58,126 nt of DNA from CBDCHC01 sp965217075 (GTDB lineage: Bacteria > Pseudomonadota > Gammaproteobacteria > PS1 > Pseudothioglobaceae). Location of the stretch: the NCBI GenBank assembly GCA_965217075.1, contig CBDCHC010000011.1:1-58126 (forward strand), in the 5' to 3' direction. Positions 15,329 to 24,299 of this stretch are shown piece by piece; positions within the stretch are counted from its first letter, which is position 1; each line of letters opens with the position of its first letter. The translations under genes were made by a program, and so were the position numbers. A model generated the notes under the pieces. It had not been told where the DNA came from. It saw nothing but the letters and a program-made list of their open reading frames with translations, and searched no databases.

Positions 15329-16618
15329 ATGTTAGATAACAAATTTTTAAGAAATAACACAAAAAAAATAGCACAATTATTAGCTTCTCGTGGTTATAAG
15401 TTTGATACAGAAAAATTTAATATATTAGAAAAAAAACGTAAAAATTTACAAATAACTACTCAAGAATTACAAAATAAGCGTAACACGATTAGCAAAAATA
15501 TTGGCATAGCTAAAGCAAATAATGATGATATTAGTATCTTATTACAGCAAGTGGATAATTTTTCTGATAAATTGTTAGCTGCTAAAGAAGAATTAATTGT
15601 GGTACAACAGCAATTAAAAAATATAACACTATCTATACCAAATATTCCGGATGTTACAGTGCCAATTGGTAATGATGAAAAAGACAATATAATTATTAGT
15701 AGTTGGGGAGAGATACCGCAATTTAATTTTACGATAAAAGACCATGTTGATTTAGGAGAAAAATTAGGCTTAGATTTTGCTACAGCAAGTAAAATTTCTG
15801 GCGCAAGGTTTAGTATTATTTACGGCAAACTTGCTAAATTACATAGGGCTCTTACACAGTTCATGTTAGATTTTCATGTTAAGAATTATAATTATACTGA
15901 AACTTATGTGCCTTATTTAGTTAACAGCATATCATTATATGGTACTGGGCAATTACCAAAATTTTCTCAAGATTTATTTAAAACTAAGTTACATGGAGAA
16001 CACAATAGCGCTAAAGAGTTATATTTAATTCCAACTGCAGAAGTACCGCTAACTAATATTCACCGTGATGAAATAATTACTAAAAAAAACTTACCTATTA
16101 AATATGTTGCTCATACACCAAGTTTTCGTAGTGAAGCCGGCGCTTATGGCAAAGATACTCGCGGGCTTATTCGTCAACATCAATTTGAAAAAGTAGAATT
16201 AGTGCAAATAGTAACAAAAGAAAATTCACAACAAACATTAGAAGAATTAACTAATAATGCAGAAACTATATTACAACAATTAAATCTACCTTATAGAAAA
16301 GTTTTATTATGTACCGGTGATTTAGGTTTTTCTGCTTGTAAAACATATGACTTAGAAGTATGGTTACCAGCACAAAATACTTATAGAGAGATATCATCTT
16401 GCTCTAATTTTGCAGACTTTCAAACTCGTAGACTTAATTTGCGCTATAAGAATAATAATAATAATGAGTTATTGCATAGTGTTAATGGCTCTGGTTTAGC
16501 AGTTGGTCGTACTTTAGTTGCTATTATGGAAAATTATCAAGATGCTAATGGTTCAATTATTATTCCAAAAGTATTACAAAAATATATGGAAGGTATAAAT
16601 TTAATAACTACAAAATAA
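15329..16618 (+). CDS. serS: Seryl-tRNA synthetase
   Basis: Charges tRNA-Ser with serine. 429 residues, full length. The N-terminal ~100 residues form the long antiparallel coiled coil that grips the tRNA long arm (KKRKNLQITTQELQNKRNTI). The class II core follows: motif 2 in PSFRSEAGAYGKDTRGLIRQHQFEKVE and motif 3 in NGSGLAVGRTLVAIMENYQ. Start is the first ATG after a 48-base divergent spacer. Confidence 0.97.
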   Translation: MLDNKFLRNNTKKIAQLLASRGYKFDTEKFNILEKKRKNLQITTQELQNKRNTISKNIGIAKANNDDISILLQQVDNFSDKLLAAKEELIVVQQQLKNITLSIPNIPDVTVPIGNDEKDNIIISSWGEIPQFNFTIKDHVDLGEKLGLDFATASKISGARFSIIYGKLAKLHRALTQFMLDFHVKNYNYTETYVPYLVNSISLYGTGQLPKFSQDLFKTKLHGEHNSAKELYLIPTAEVPLTNIHRDEIITKKNLPIKYVAHTPSFRSEAGAYGKDTRGLIRQHQFEKVELVQIVTKENSQQTLEELTNNAETILQQLNLPYRKVLLCTGDLGFSACKTYDLEVWLPAQNTYREISSCSNFADFQTRRLNLRYKNNNNNELLHSVNGSGLAVGRTLVAIMENYQDANGSIIIPKVLQKYMEGINLITTK

Positions 16619-16683
16619 TTACAATTTATCAAAAAAAACCTTATAAAAACAGTAAAATGCTATATTTTTCGAGTCAATAAATT

Positions 16684-17031
16684 ATGAAACAAATATTAGT
16701 CATACTTTTAACAACTATAACTACACAAGTTTTAGCAGCAGATAACCCTATTAGTGCTTTTGGTGGTTTGCCATTTTTAATTATTATGTTTGCACTTATG
16801 TATTTTTTATTAATAAGGCCGCAACAAAAAAAAGCTAAAGAGCATAAAGCTATGTTAAGTATTCTGAAAAAAGGCGATGAAGTAGTTACTAATGGCGGAG
16901 TATTAGGCAAAATAAAAATAATTGATGATAATTTTGTTAGCTTGCAAATAGCTGAAAATACTATAATAAAAGTGCAAAGACAAGCAATAAACCAAAAAAT
17001 GCCAAAGGGTAGTTTTAAAACAAATAACTAA
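16684..17031 (+). CDS. yajC: Sec translocon accessory protein YajC
   Basis: 115 residues with a signal-like N-terminus, one membrane helix (about 26-44, FLIIMFALMYFLLIRPQ) and the hallmark RPQQKKAKEHKAM, followed by a small beta domain (LKKGDEVVTNGGVLGKI). Part of the SecDF-YajC complex that helps exported proteins through SecYEG. Nine bases before secD, same operon. The common upstream partners queA-tgt are not here; serS takes their place. Confidence 0.95.
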   Translation: MKQILVILLTTITTQVLAADNPISAFGGLPFLIIMFALMYFLLIRPQQKKAKEHKAMLSILKKGDEVVTNGGVLGKIKIIDDNFVSLQIAENTIIKVQRQAINQKMPKGSFKTNN

Positions 17032-17040
17032 TCCAACATT

Positions 17041-18873
17041 ATGCATAAATATTGGAAAAATGTAGTTATCATAATAATTTTGTTTTTATCGATAATATAT
17101 GCTTTACCAAATATTTTTGGCAGTGATTTAGCTGTGCAAATATCTAAAAATAATATTAATGATATTACTATAACCGATAAAAATATTATAATTAATAATT
17201 TAAAGCATAATAATATTAATTATAAATCTATCAAACTTAAAAATAATAAAGTACTAATTAGATTTAGTAATAATATCAATCAATTAAAAGCTAAAAATTA
17301 TTTAAAACAAAAATTAGGGCGTAATTTTACTATAGCACTTAATTTAGCAAACTCCACTCCTAATTGGCTGAGTTATTTAAATGCCAAAGCCTTGTCTTTA
17401 GGTCTTGATTTACGTGGTGGAGTACACTTTTTATTAGAAGTGGATACAAAATCTGTTATTAAAGATAAGATTAATAAAAATTATTATTTATTACGTAGCG
17501 CTCTAAGAGAAAATAAATTATATAAAAACATTAAAATAGTTGATAACACTATAAATATTATACTTAAAAACCTTAATAATAAAGAATTAGCATTAAAAAT
17601 AATTAGAGATGATTTTAGTGATTTCAATGCTACAAATACTGGCAATGAAATTAACTTAACTATAAAAAAGACTGCTATAACTACAGCGAAAAAATATGCT
17701 ATTAAACAAAATATATCTACTTTAAAAAATAGGGTAAATGAATTAGGAGTGGCAGAACCTATCATTCAACAGCAAGGAATGGAGAGAATTATTGTGCAAT
17801 TACCTGGAGTGCAAGATACCACAAGAGCTAAAGAAATTTTAGGTTCAGTTGCTACTATAGAATTTCGTTTAGTAGACGAACAAGCAGATGTTGCTAATTT
17901 AATCAAAAGAGGTGGCAATAGAACCAGCAGCAGTAAGTTATACTACTTTAAAGATGGGATACCACTATTACTGAAAAACCGTATAATAGTAACTGGTGAT
18001 AATGTCATAGATGCAGCATCTGGTGTTGATAATAGCGCGAATCCTATGGTTAATTTAACCTTAGATAGCGCTGGTGGCAAAGCTATGCTATCTACTACAA
18101 AAAAATATCTTAATCACCGTATGGCTGTACTCTTTATTGAAAACAAAGTAAATACTATTTATAAAAATGATAAAGAAATTAAAATCAAAAAAACCACTAA
18201 AGATATTATTAATGCCGCAACTATTAGAGGAACATTTTCTACTCGTTTTCAAATTACTGGCTTAGATAGTGCTAGAGAAGCTAGAAATTTGGCATTATTA
18301 TTACGAGCTGGCTCACTATCAGCTCCTATTGAAATTATAGAAGAACGCACAATAGGTCCTAGTTTGGGGGCTGATAATATTAAAAAAGGATTTATTAGTG
18401 TTATTGTTGGCTTTATATTGGTACTACTATTTATGGCTTGGCGTTATAGAGTTTTTGGTATTATTGCTGATATAGCATTATTTTTCAACTTAATTATTAT
18501 TATTGCTGTTTTATCATCTTTACAAGCTACTCTTACTTTACCAGGTATTGCCGCAATAGTACTAACAGTTGGTATGGCAGTTGATGCTAATGTACTTATT
18601 TTTGAAAGAATAAAAGAGGAGTTAAGAAGTAATAGTAACATTAAAAAAGCTATTAGTGGTGGTTATGCTAAAGCATTTAAAACTATTGCTGACGCTAATA
18701 TAACTACCTTAATTGCTGCTATAGTATTATTTAGTTTTGGCACTGGGGCAATAAAAGGTTTTGCTATCACGTTATCAATTGGCGTTGTAACATCAATGTT
18801 TACTGCTATAGTTCTCTCAAGAATGTTAGTTAATTTTATCTATAAAAATAATACTAAAAATTTAGCAATATGA
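17041..18873 (+). CDS. secD: Protein translocase subunit SecD
   Basis: 610 residues. Uses the proton gradient to pull exported proteins out on the periplasmic side. One N-terminal membrane helix, then the periplasmic P1 region starting at LGLDLRGGVHFLLEVD (family motif), then five membrane helices of the RND fold with GTAVDANVLIFERIKEEL-type helix 4 motif (here MAVDANVLIFERIKEEL). Stop overlaps the secF start by 4 bases. Confidence 0.97.
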   Translation: MHKYWKNVVIIIILFLSIIYALPNIFGSDLAVQISKNNINDITITDKNIIINNLKHNNINYKSIKLKNNKVLIRFSNNINQLKAKNYLKQKLGRNFTIALNLANSTPNWLSYLNAKALSLGLDLRGGVHFLLEVDTKSVIKDKINKNYYLLRSALRENKLYKNIKIVDNTINIILKNLNNKELALKIIRDDFSDFNATNTGNEINLTIKKTAITTAKKYAIKQNISTLKNRVNELGVAEPIIQQQGMERIIVQLPGVQDTTRAKEILGSVATIEFRLVDEQADVANLIKRGGNRTSSSKLYYFKDGIPLLLKNRIIVTGDNVIDAASGVDNSANPMVNLTLDSAGGKAMLSTTKKYLNHRMAVLFIENKVNTIYKNDKEIKIKKTTKDIINAATIRGTFSTRFQITGLDSAREARNLALLLRAGSLSAPIEIIEERTIGPSLGADNIKKGFISVIVGFILVLLFMAWRYRVFGIIADIALFFNLIIIIAVLSSLQATLTLPGIAAIVLTVGMAVDANVLIFERIKEELRSNSNIKKAISGGYAKAFKTIADANITTLIAAIVLFSFGTGAIKGFAITLSIGVVTSMFTAIVLSRMLVNFIYKNNTKNLAI

Positions 18874-19790
18874 AAGCACTAACAATACCTAATATTAATT
18901 TTATTGCTAAACAAGAAATTACCACAATATTATCTATTATATTAATTTTAATATCTATTATATCAATTAGCTATCAAGGTCTAAAGTTAGGAATTGACTT
19001 TACTGGTGGCACTATTATTGAAATGCAAACAGATAAAAATATTACTTTAAATGTTGTGCGCAATAAATTAAAAAATAATGGCTTTATTAGCTTTAACGTA
19101 CAATATTTTGGCTCTACTAATGAAATTTTAATTCGCCTACAACCACAAAATACATCAAATGCTAAATTAAGCTCTAAAGTAATAAAAATTTTAGGCAATG
19201 ACTGGCAAATGCGTAGAGTAGAATTTGTTGGTCCGCAGATTGGAGAAGAGCTAACAAATGATGGTGCTTTAGCGATGCTATATGCTTTAATTGGTATTTT
19301 AATTTATATTGCTATTCGTTTTGAATATCGTTTTGCTATTGGCTCAATTATTGCTCTAATACACGATGTTATTATAACTATAGGTATATTTTCTATTACT
19401 CAAGCAGAATTTGATTTAACTGTATTAGCTGCTATTTTAGCAATAATTGGTTATTCCTTAAATGATACTATTGTGGTATTTGATCGTATTAGAGAAAATT
19501 TTCTTTTAACTCGTAAAAATGATAGCAAAGTTATAATAAATGATGCTCTTAACCAAACATTATCACGTACAATAATGACTTCTGCTACTACTATGTTAGT
19601 ATTAATCGCATTATTTTTCTTTGGTGGTGAAATTATTCATAATTTTGCTTTTGCACTTATTATCGGGGTAATAATAGGTACATATTCATCTATATATGTA
19701 GCACCTACTACTATTCTATTAATGAAAATTAGTAAAAAAGATTTATTGCCTAATGAAAAAGATATACAAGCTATCGATAATAGGCCTTGA
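18870..19790 (+). CDS. secF: Protein translocase subunit SecF
   Basis: 306 residues, partner of SecD. The first membrane helix is followed by GLKLGIDFTGGTIIE, a shorter periplasmic domain, and five membrane helices with the motif SLNDTIVVFDRIREN in helix 4. Translationally coupled to secD (ATGA overlap). The APC-like permease begins 17 bases after its stop. Confidence 0.97.
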   Translation: MKALTIPNINFIAKQEITTILSIILILISIISISYQGLKLGIDFTGGTIIEMQTDKNITLNVVRNKLKNNGFISFNVQYFGSTNEILIRLQPQNTSNAKLSSKVIKILGNDWQMRRVEFVGPQIGEELTNDGALAMLYALIGILIYIAIRFEYRFAIGSIIALIHDVIITIGIFSITQAEFDLTVLAAILAIIGYSLNDTIVVFDRIRENFLLTRKNDSKVIINDALNQTLSRTIMTSATTMLVLIALFFFGGEIIHNFAFALIIGVIIGTYSSIYVAPTTILLMKISKKDLLPNEKDIQAIDNRP

Positions 19791-19807
19791 TTAAACTATA
19801 AAAAATT

Positions 19808-21034
19808 ATGCTTACAAATATAATATTAATATCACTTGCTTTCATTGCTGTATTTTTCTTATTAAGACCTAAAATTAGGAGTAATCATGTTTGGGAAGCA
19901 ACGCTTACCCCGCTTTCTTCAATAATTGGCAGTGGGTTCTTAGTTATGGCTCCAATACTTGCCAGCATAGTTGGGCCGTTATCACCAATTGCTGTTACAG
20001 TTATTGTAATTATCGCATACTCAATAGGACATATTATTCGTTTTAATATTAGAAATATAGAGCCACTTATAAAAGCTAAAAAGCTAAAACGTTTAGATAG
20101 AGATATAGAATATTTAAGCAATGTAGTATTAGTGTTTGCCTATGTAATTGCTGTATCGTTTTATATAGCGTTATTGGTAGATTTTTTATTAGCCTACCTT
20201 GAATTATCTAATCCAATTTTAGAAAAAATATTAAGCACTATTATTATATCTTTTATAGCTATAACAGGCTATAAAAAAGGTTTAGGTGGTTTGGAAAAAA
20301 TGGAATCATTGTCTATGACTATACAATTATCAATTGTAGTAGCCCTTATTACTGGACTAAGCGTATATGCTATTAGTTTTTTTAATGGCAGCGAAGCATT
20401 AGTATTTGATTATCAGCAACGATCTATCCCAGTTAAAATTCAAATGTTAGCTGGGGCATTGCTTATAGTGCAAGGTTTTGAAACCTCGCGTTTTATTGGT
20501 GAAAAATATAGTGCAGAGATTAGAATAAAAAGTATGCGTTATGCACAACTATTATCTGGAGTACTGTACATTGTATCTGTAATATTATTTATGCCACTAA
20601 TACAACATATAAATCTAATACACGTAGAATTATCACAAATAATAAATATTACTGCATTAGCGGCAACAGTTCTGCCTGTTATGCTAATAATAGCTGCTAT
20701 CATGAGTCAATTTAGTGCTGCTGTGGCTGATATTAGTGGTGCTGGTGGCCTACTAAATGAAAATAGTCGTAATATGTTGTCAACTAATGTAAGTTATATT
20801 GCTGTTGCTATATTTGCTATTGTGCTTATATGGACATTTGATTTATTTAATATTATAACTTTAGCTTCTAAGGCTTTTGCGTCTTATTATTTATTGCAAA
20901 CTTTATTAGCATTATTTTATTGGTATAGAAAATTAAAAAATAATACATTACCATCATTACTTCGTGGTGCATCATATGCCTTACTTGCTATTATTTTAAT
21001 TGCCATTATAATATTTTCTATACCTGCAGAATAA
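19808..21034 (+). CDS. APC-superfamily-like membrane transporter
   Basis: 408 residues with about 10-11 hydrophobic segments. The segment LTPLSSIIGSGFLVMAPILA resembles the unwound first helix of APC-fold amino acid permeases, and MLAGALLIVQGFETSRFIGEKY resembles helix 6, where the family often has FxGFE. It is shorter than typical permeases (450-500 residues). Substrate unknown. It starts 17 bases after secF and may be expressed from that operon. It opens the cluster that includes the dioxygenase-like and ATP-grasp genes, so transport of an amino acid or sulfur compound is a reasonable guess only. Confidence 0.6.
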   Translation: MLTNIILISLAFIAVFFLLRPKIRSNHVWEATLTPLSSIIGSGFLVMAPILASIVGPLSPIAVTVIVIIAYSIGHIIRFNIRNIEPLIKAKKLKRLDRDIEYLSNVVLVFAYVIAVSFYIALLVDFLLAYLELSNPILEKILSTIIISFIAITGYKKGLGGLEKMESLSMTIQLSIVVALITGLSVYAISFFNGSEALVFDYQQRSIPVKIQMLAGALLIVQGFETSRFIGEKYSAEIRIKSMRYAQLLSGVLYIVSVILFMPLIQHINLIHVELSQIINITALAATVLPVMLIIAAIMSQFSAAVADISGAGGLLNENSRNMLSTNVSYIAVAIFAIVLIWTFDLFNIITLASKAFASYYLLQTLLALFYWYRKLKNNTLPSLLRGASYALLAIILIAIIIFSIPAE

Positions 21035-21041
21035 TAAAAAA

Positions 21042-21535
21042 ATGAAAAATAAAATAATAATAATCATAAGCTGGCTAATTGCTTTATGGAATACTAAAAT
21101 ATTTTTAACATCACTATTTTATAAATTTGATAATACAGCATTAGAACCTAAATATATTTTTAATACTATTGGTCACAATGGTTAAGTGGCTTTAATATCA
21201 CAATAGGCAATATATTTGCTGAGTATGGAGCATATATAATTGGTTTTAGTGAGTTAGTTGCATCTGTAATATTGTTGTCTCCAATTATATTCATTAAACA
21301 CAGAAAAAAATTACATACCATAGGTGGTTTTATGTCTTTTTTTATTATGAGTGGTGCAGTTTTTTTTCACACCTTTACCCCTTTAGGATGGAGGGTAACT
21401 TGGCAGGTAACAAATTTAAAACAATGCCAAGGAATTTTTGAATTACCAAATTATTGTATTGATGCTAACTTAGCAAATATGGCTTTATCAATTGTTATAT
21501 TAAGCATAGTTATGATTATTATCAATAGAAAATAA
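21042..21535 (+). pseudogene. DoxX-like membrane protein, frameshifted
   Basis: ATG 21042 opens a frame that stops at 21183-21185 after 47 residues. The continuation is in another frame: SQWLSGFNITIGNIFAEYGA, then GFSELVASVILLSPIIF and a further two membrane segments to the stop at 21533. Removing one CA from CACA at about 21174-21177 restores NTIGQWLSGFN. The arrangement of four membrane segments with an early F-x-x-I-G-Q-W and GFSELVAS resembles DoxX-like proteins; the family call is tentative. It starts 7 bases after the permease gene. Broken by a 2-base insertion, not a homopolymer change. Confidence 0.6.
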
Positions 21536-21541
21536 ATAATT

Positions 21542-22020
21542 ATGGCTGTAAAAAATTATAGATATATTCATAATAATATATTTAATTTTAATAATTTATG
21601 CTTATCATTAAACCGAAAAAGGCATCATAAATTATTAATTAAGCAAATAATAATATTTAGCAAACAATTATCAGTGAAAAAATTAATTTTTACTAAAAAT
21701 ATTTATCATAGACATATTATTATCAATAAAAAAAATGTTGGTTATCCTTAATCACTTGGGCTAAATACGCTAAAAGTCCAATACATGGGCACCCAGAAAA
21801 ATCATTTGTTTATGTGCTTAGTGGTAAATTATTATGCACGAAATACAATAATAATTTAACAATACAAAAAAAACAAACCATGCGGTCAAAAAATTATGAT
21901 TATCATCATGGTACATCTCATCTACATAATAATATTCATCAAATAAAAGCCTTAAAAAAAAGCGTTACATTACACTTTTATTCCGATAATCCTGAAAAAG
22001 GAGAGGTGTTTGACATTTAA
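21542..22020 (+). pseudogene. Cysteine dioxygenase-like cupin, frameshifted
   Basis: The first frame (from ATG 21542) ends at 21751. The second continues the same protein: WLSLITWAKYAKSPIHGHP, FVYVLSGKLLCTKY, and later HHGTSHLHNNIHQI. The combination of LITW-x(6)-SPIHxHP (two metal-binding His) and a later His in the HxI region matches cysteine dioxygenases, which oxidise Cys to cysteine sulfinate with iron. One base is missing at about 21728-21741 (A8 run or the following GTTGG). The end overlaps the next gene by 11 bases, so the unit was built as an operon. ~159 residues when repaired, slightly shorter than the ~190-200 of bacterial enzymes. Confidence 0.65.
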
Positions 22021-22810
22021 ACTAATTTTTTATTATATTTATTGGTCTTTATACTGCAGAGTTCTCCCTTGGAGATATTTCCAAATAAATGCTAAACATT
22101 TCAATGCTGTTAAAGGAATATATTCTAAAATTGACATTGACAAACTAATACCTAAAAAATGGCTACTAGCGCAACACTATGCTACTAAAGATAAACTGCC
22201 ATATCAGTTTCCAATATTTGTTAAACCAGAATGGGGACAAAATGCTAATGGAGTTATTAAAATTAATACCAAGCAAGAATTTTTATCGCTTGTTAATAAA
22301 AAAACTAAAATTCCACTTATAATGCAACAAATTGCTACAGCAAAAAATGAATATGAGATTTTCTACATAAAAAATATAATAAATAAAAATTATGCTATCT
22401 TTACTATAACACAAGTTTTTAATACTTCTAACGACAACAATCCGATTAACAGTATTAATAATAATTACACTACTTATAAAGATATTAGCAATGATTTTTC
22501 TCTTACAGAGTTACAACAACTAAAGTCATATATGCAACAATTAAAAACTATTAATTTTGCTAGAGTTTATCTTAAAACAAATTCAAAAAATGCTTTATTA
22601 AAAGGAATATTTCATATAATTGAAATTAATCTATTTGCTCCACTCCCTATTAATTTATTAGATAAATCGTTCACAAATAAAAATAAATTTATTAAAAAAA
22701 CCATGCATGATTTAGTGTTGCTTAGCAAACAAACGCCTAAAAAATACTTTAAAAGTTTTATATTTTTAAAAATTATACTAAATCACTATAAAGTGAAAAA
22801 TAATTTATGA
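22010..22810 (+). CDS. ATP-grasp-like protein A
   Basis: 266 residues. The start is TTG 22010, with GGAG seven bases upstream, inside the end of the cupin gene. FPIFVKPEWGQNANGVIKI is the ATP-grasp lysine strand and glycine-rich loop, and FHIIEINLFAPLPINLL is the metal-binding E-x-N strand; NFARVYLKT is the strand before it. The N-terminal substrate domain is short. Such enzymes join a carboxylate to an amine or thiol with ATP. The closest look is to D-Ala-D-Ala-ligase-like proteins of unknown substrate. The stop overlaps the second ATP-grasp gene by 4 bases, so the two probably work together. Confidence 0.7.
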   Translation: MTFKLIFYYIYWSLYCRVLPWRYFQINAKHFNAVKGIYSKIDIDKLIPKKWLLAQHYATKDKLPYQFPIFVKPEWGQNANGVIKINTKQEFLSLVNKKTKIPLIMQQIATAKNEYEIFYIKNIINKNYAIFTITQVFNTSNDNNPINSINNNYTTYKDISNDFSLTELQQLKSYMQQLKTINFARVYLKTNSKNALLKGIFHIIEINLFAPLPINLLDKSFTNKNKFIKKTMHDLVLLSKQTPKKYFKSFIFLKIILNHYKVKNNL

Positions 22811-23706
22811 AAAAAATAATTTATTCATTTATTAATACAAGCTTACTATCTGGTTGCAGTAATTATAATCCATTGTCTGTGCGTATTGCCTGTCGTTCCA
22901 AAGAAAAAGCAAGAAAAGTATTTGAACAAAATAATTTGCCTTACGCTAAAGGCGAGGTCTTTATAAATCCATATAAAGCTATTAAATTTACTAAAAAATA
23001 TGGTTTTCCAGTAGTCATAAAACCTAATGTTGGTGGTTTTTCTCGTGGAGCATATTTTCCTATCAAGAATAATTTATCATTATTATATGCCGCTATAAAT
23101 GTTAAAAAATATTGGCATAGTAGTATTATAGAAAAATTTTTATTAGGCAAAAACTATAGAATTGTAGTGACTAAATGGGGAGTAATGTCTATTATTAGGC
23201 GTTACCCACCTTTTGTAATTGGTGATGGGAAAAGCACTATAGGTAGCTTAATTGATACAGAGAATTTATTTAGAAAAAAAATGCAATTATTACCAACTAC
23301 TCAATTTATTAAAAAAAATACTACTACTAAAAAACACTTAAAAAAATTAAAATTAAATTTTAACGATGTACCAACTATAAAACAAAAAATATATTTACAC
23401 CATAAGATTGCACTGACATTAGGTTCTAGCGTAAAAGTAATAAATAAATCATTATTAAGCAAAAATAATACTAATGATTTAATAAAAATTTTACAGGCAT
23501 TTAATGCTAATATATTGGGGATTGATGTTATTTGTACAAAAGGTATACACTTAGATTTTAATAAACAAAACAGCATTTTTTTAGAAGTAAATTCTCGCCC
23601 ATTTTTAGCTATGTACGATAATCCAAGATATGGAAAAACAGAAGATTTATCATATTTTTATAAAAAACTATCAACTATCTCTATCAATGACAAAGATATT
23701 TACTAA
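22807..23706 (+). CDS. ATP-grasp protein B (cyanophycin synthetase/GshF-like)
   Basis: 299 residues. KARKVFEQNNLPYAKGEVF is the usual ATP-grasp opening, then KKYGFPVVIKPNVGGFSRGA (ATP Lys and loop), IIEKFLLGKNYRIVV (hinge), PPFVIGDGKSTIGSLI (a motif typical of cyanophycin synthetase and GshF-type ligases) and IFLEVNSRPFLAMYD (metal ligands). It lacks the Mur-ligase half of cyanophycin synthetase. Overlaps the previous gene by 4 bases and the next by 20. Likely an amide-bond-forming ligase; substrates unknown. Confidence 0.75.
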   Translation: MKKIIYSFINTSLLSGCSNYNPLSVRIACRSKEKARKVFEQNNLPYAKGEVFINPYKAIKFTKKYGFPVVIKPNVGGFSRGAYFPIKNNLSLLYAAINVKKYWHSSIIEKFLLGKNYRIVVTKWGVMSIIRRYPPFVIGDGKSTIGSLIDTENLFRKKMQLLPTTQFIKKNTTTKKHLKKLKLNFNDVPTIKQKIYLHHKIALTLGSSVKVINKSLLSKNNTNDLIKILQAFNANILGIDVICTKGIHLDFNKQNSIFLEVNSRPFLAMYDNPRYGKTEDLSYFYKKLSTISINDKDIY

Positions 23707-24238
23707 TAAAAAATACTTATTATATTTGTTTATTATAAAAAATATTATCGCAATATCCTATATGTATGTTACTAATAATTTTATTGATTTTAATGAATTA
23801 AAACAAAATTTAAGTGAACAAAATTTTGTAATATCTTATATTAGTTATACTGCAATATTAATTATAAGAGACCTTACTTTATTACCAGGAACTGGTTTTT
23901 TATTAATTGGTATTTATCTTTTTAAAACAATAGAGGTATTCTTTGCCATTCAAATTGCTATTATTTGTTATTGTTTAATTATTTATAATTTTTCTCATAA
24001 ATTAAATTTTAATGTACCGAAAAAAATCTTAAAATACAAAGAAAAATTAAAAAATAAACAAATTATCGTTATATTTCTACTATGTTTTATTCCTGGTATA
24101 TCAATCAATATATTAATTTATTTTTTATCTATTAGTGGTATTAGATTAAGAAATATCTTGATTGGAATTATTGCCGGTACTTCCATAACATCAATAATAT
24201 ATATTGCTATTATTAAAAATACCATAGAATTATTTTAG
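23687..24238 (+). CDS. VTT-domain (DedA/SNARE-associated-like) membrane protein
   Basis: I take ATG 23687 (MTKIFTNKKYLL); an ATG at 23630 would add residues read from the upstream gene. 183 residues, about five hydrophobic segments, with LLPGTGFLLIGIYLF near residue 65 and FIPGISINILIYFLSISGIRLRNILIG near 145, the two halves of a VTT domain. These proteins are thought to move lipids or lipid-linked carriers. Last gene of the cluster, overlapping the ATP-grasp gene, which ties it to the same process. 61 bases then separate it from ppiD. Confidence 0.65.
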   Translation: MTKIFTNKKYLLYLFIIKNIIAISYMYVTNNFIDFNELKQNLSEQNFVISYISYTAILIIRDLTLLPGTGFLLIGIYLFKTIEVFFAIQIAIICYCLIIYNFSHKLNFNVPKKILKYKEKLKNKQIIVIFLLCFIPGISINILIYFLSISGIRLRNILIGIIAGTSITSIIYIAIIKNTIELF

Positions 24239-24299
24239 ATTACAAAACAAAATCTATTATAATTTTGGTAAAATAGTTGAATTTCCCTTTAATAATATT

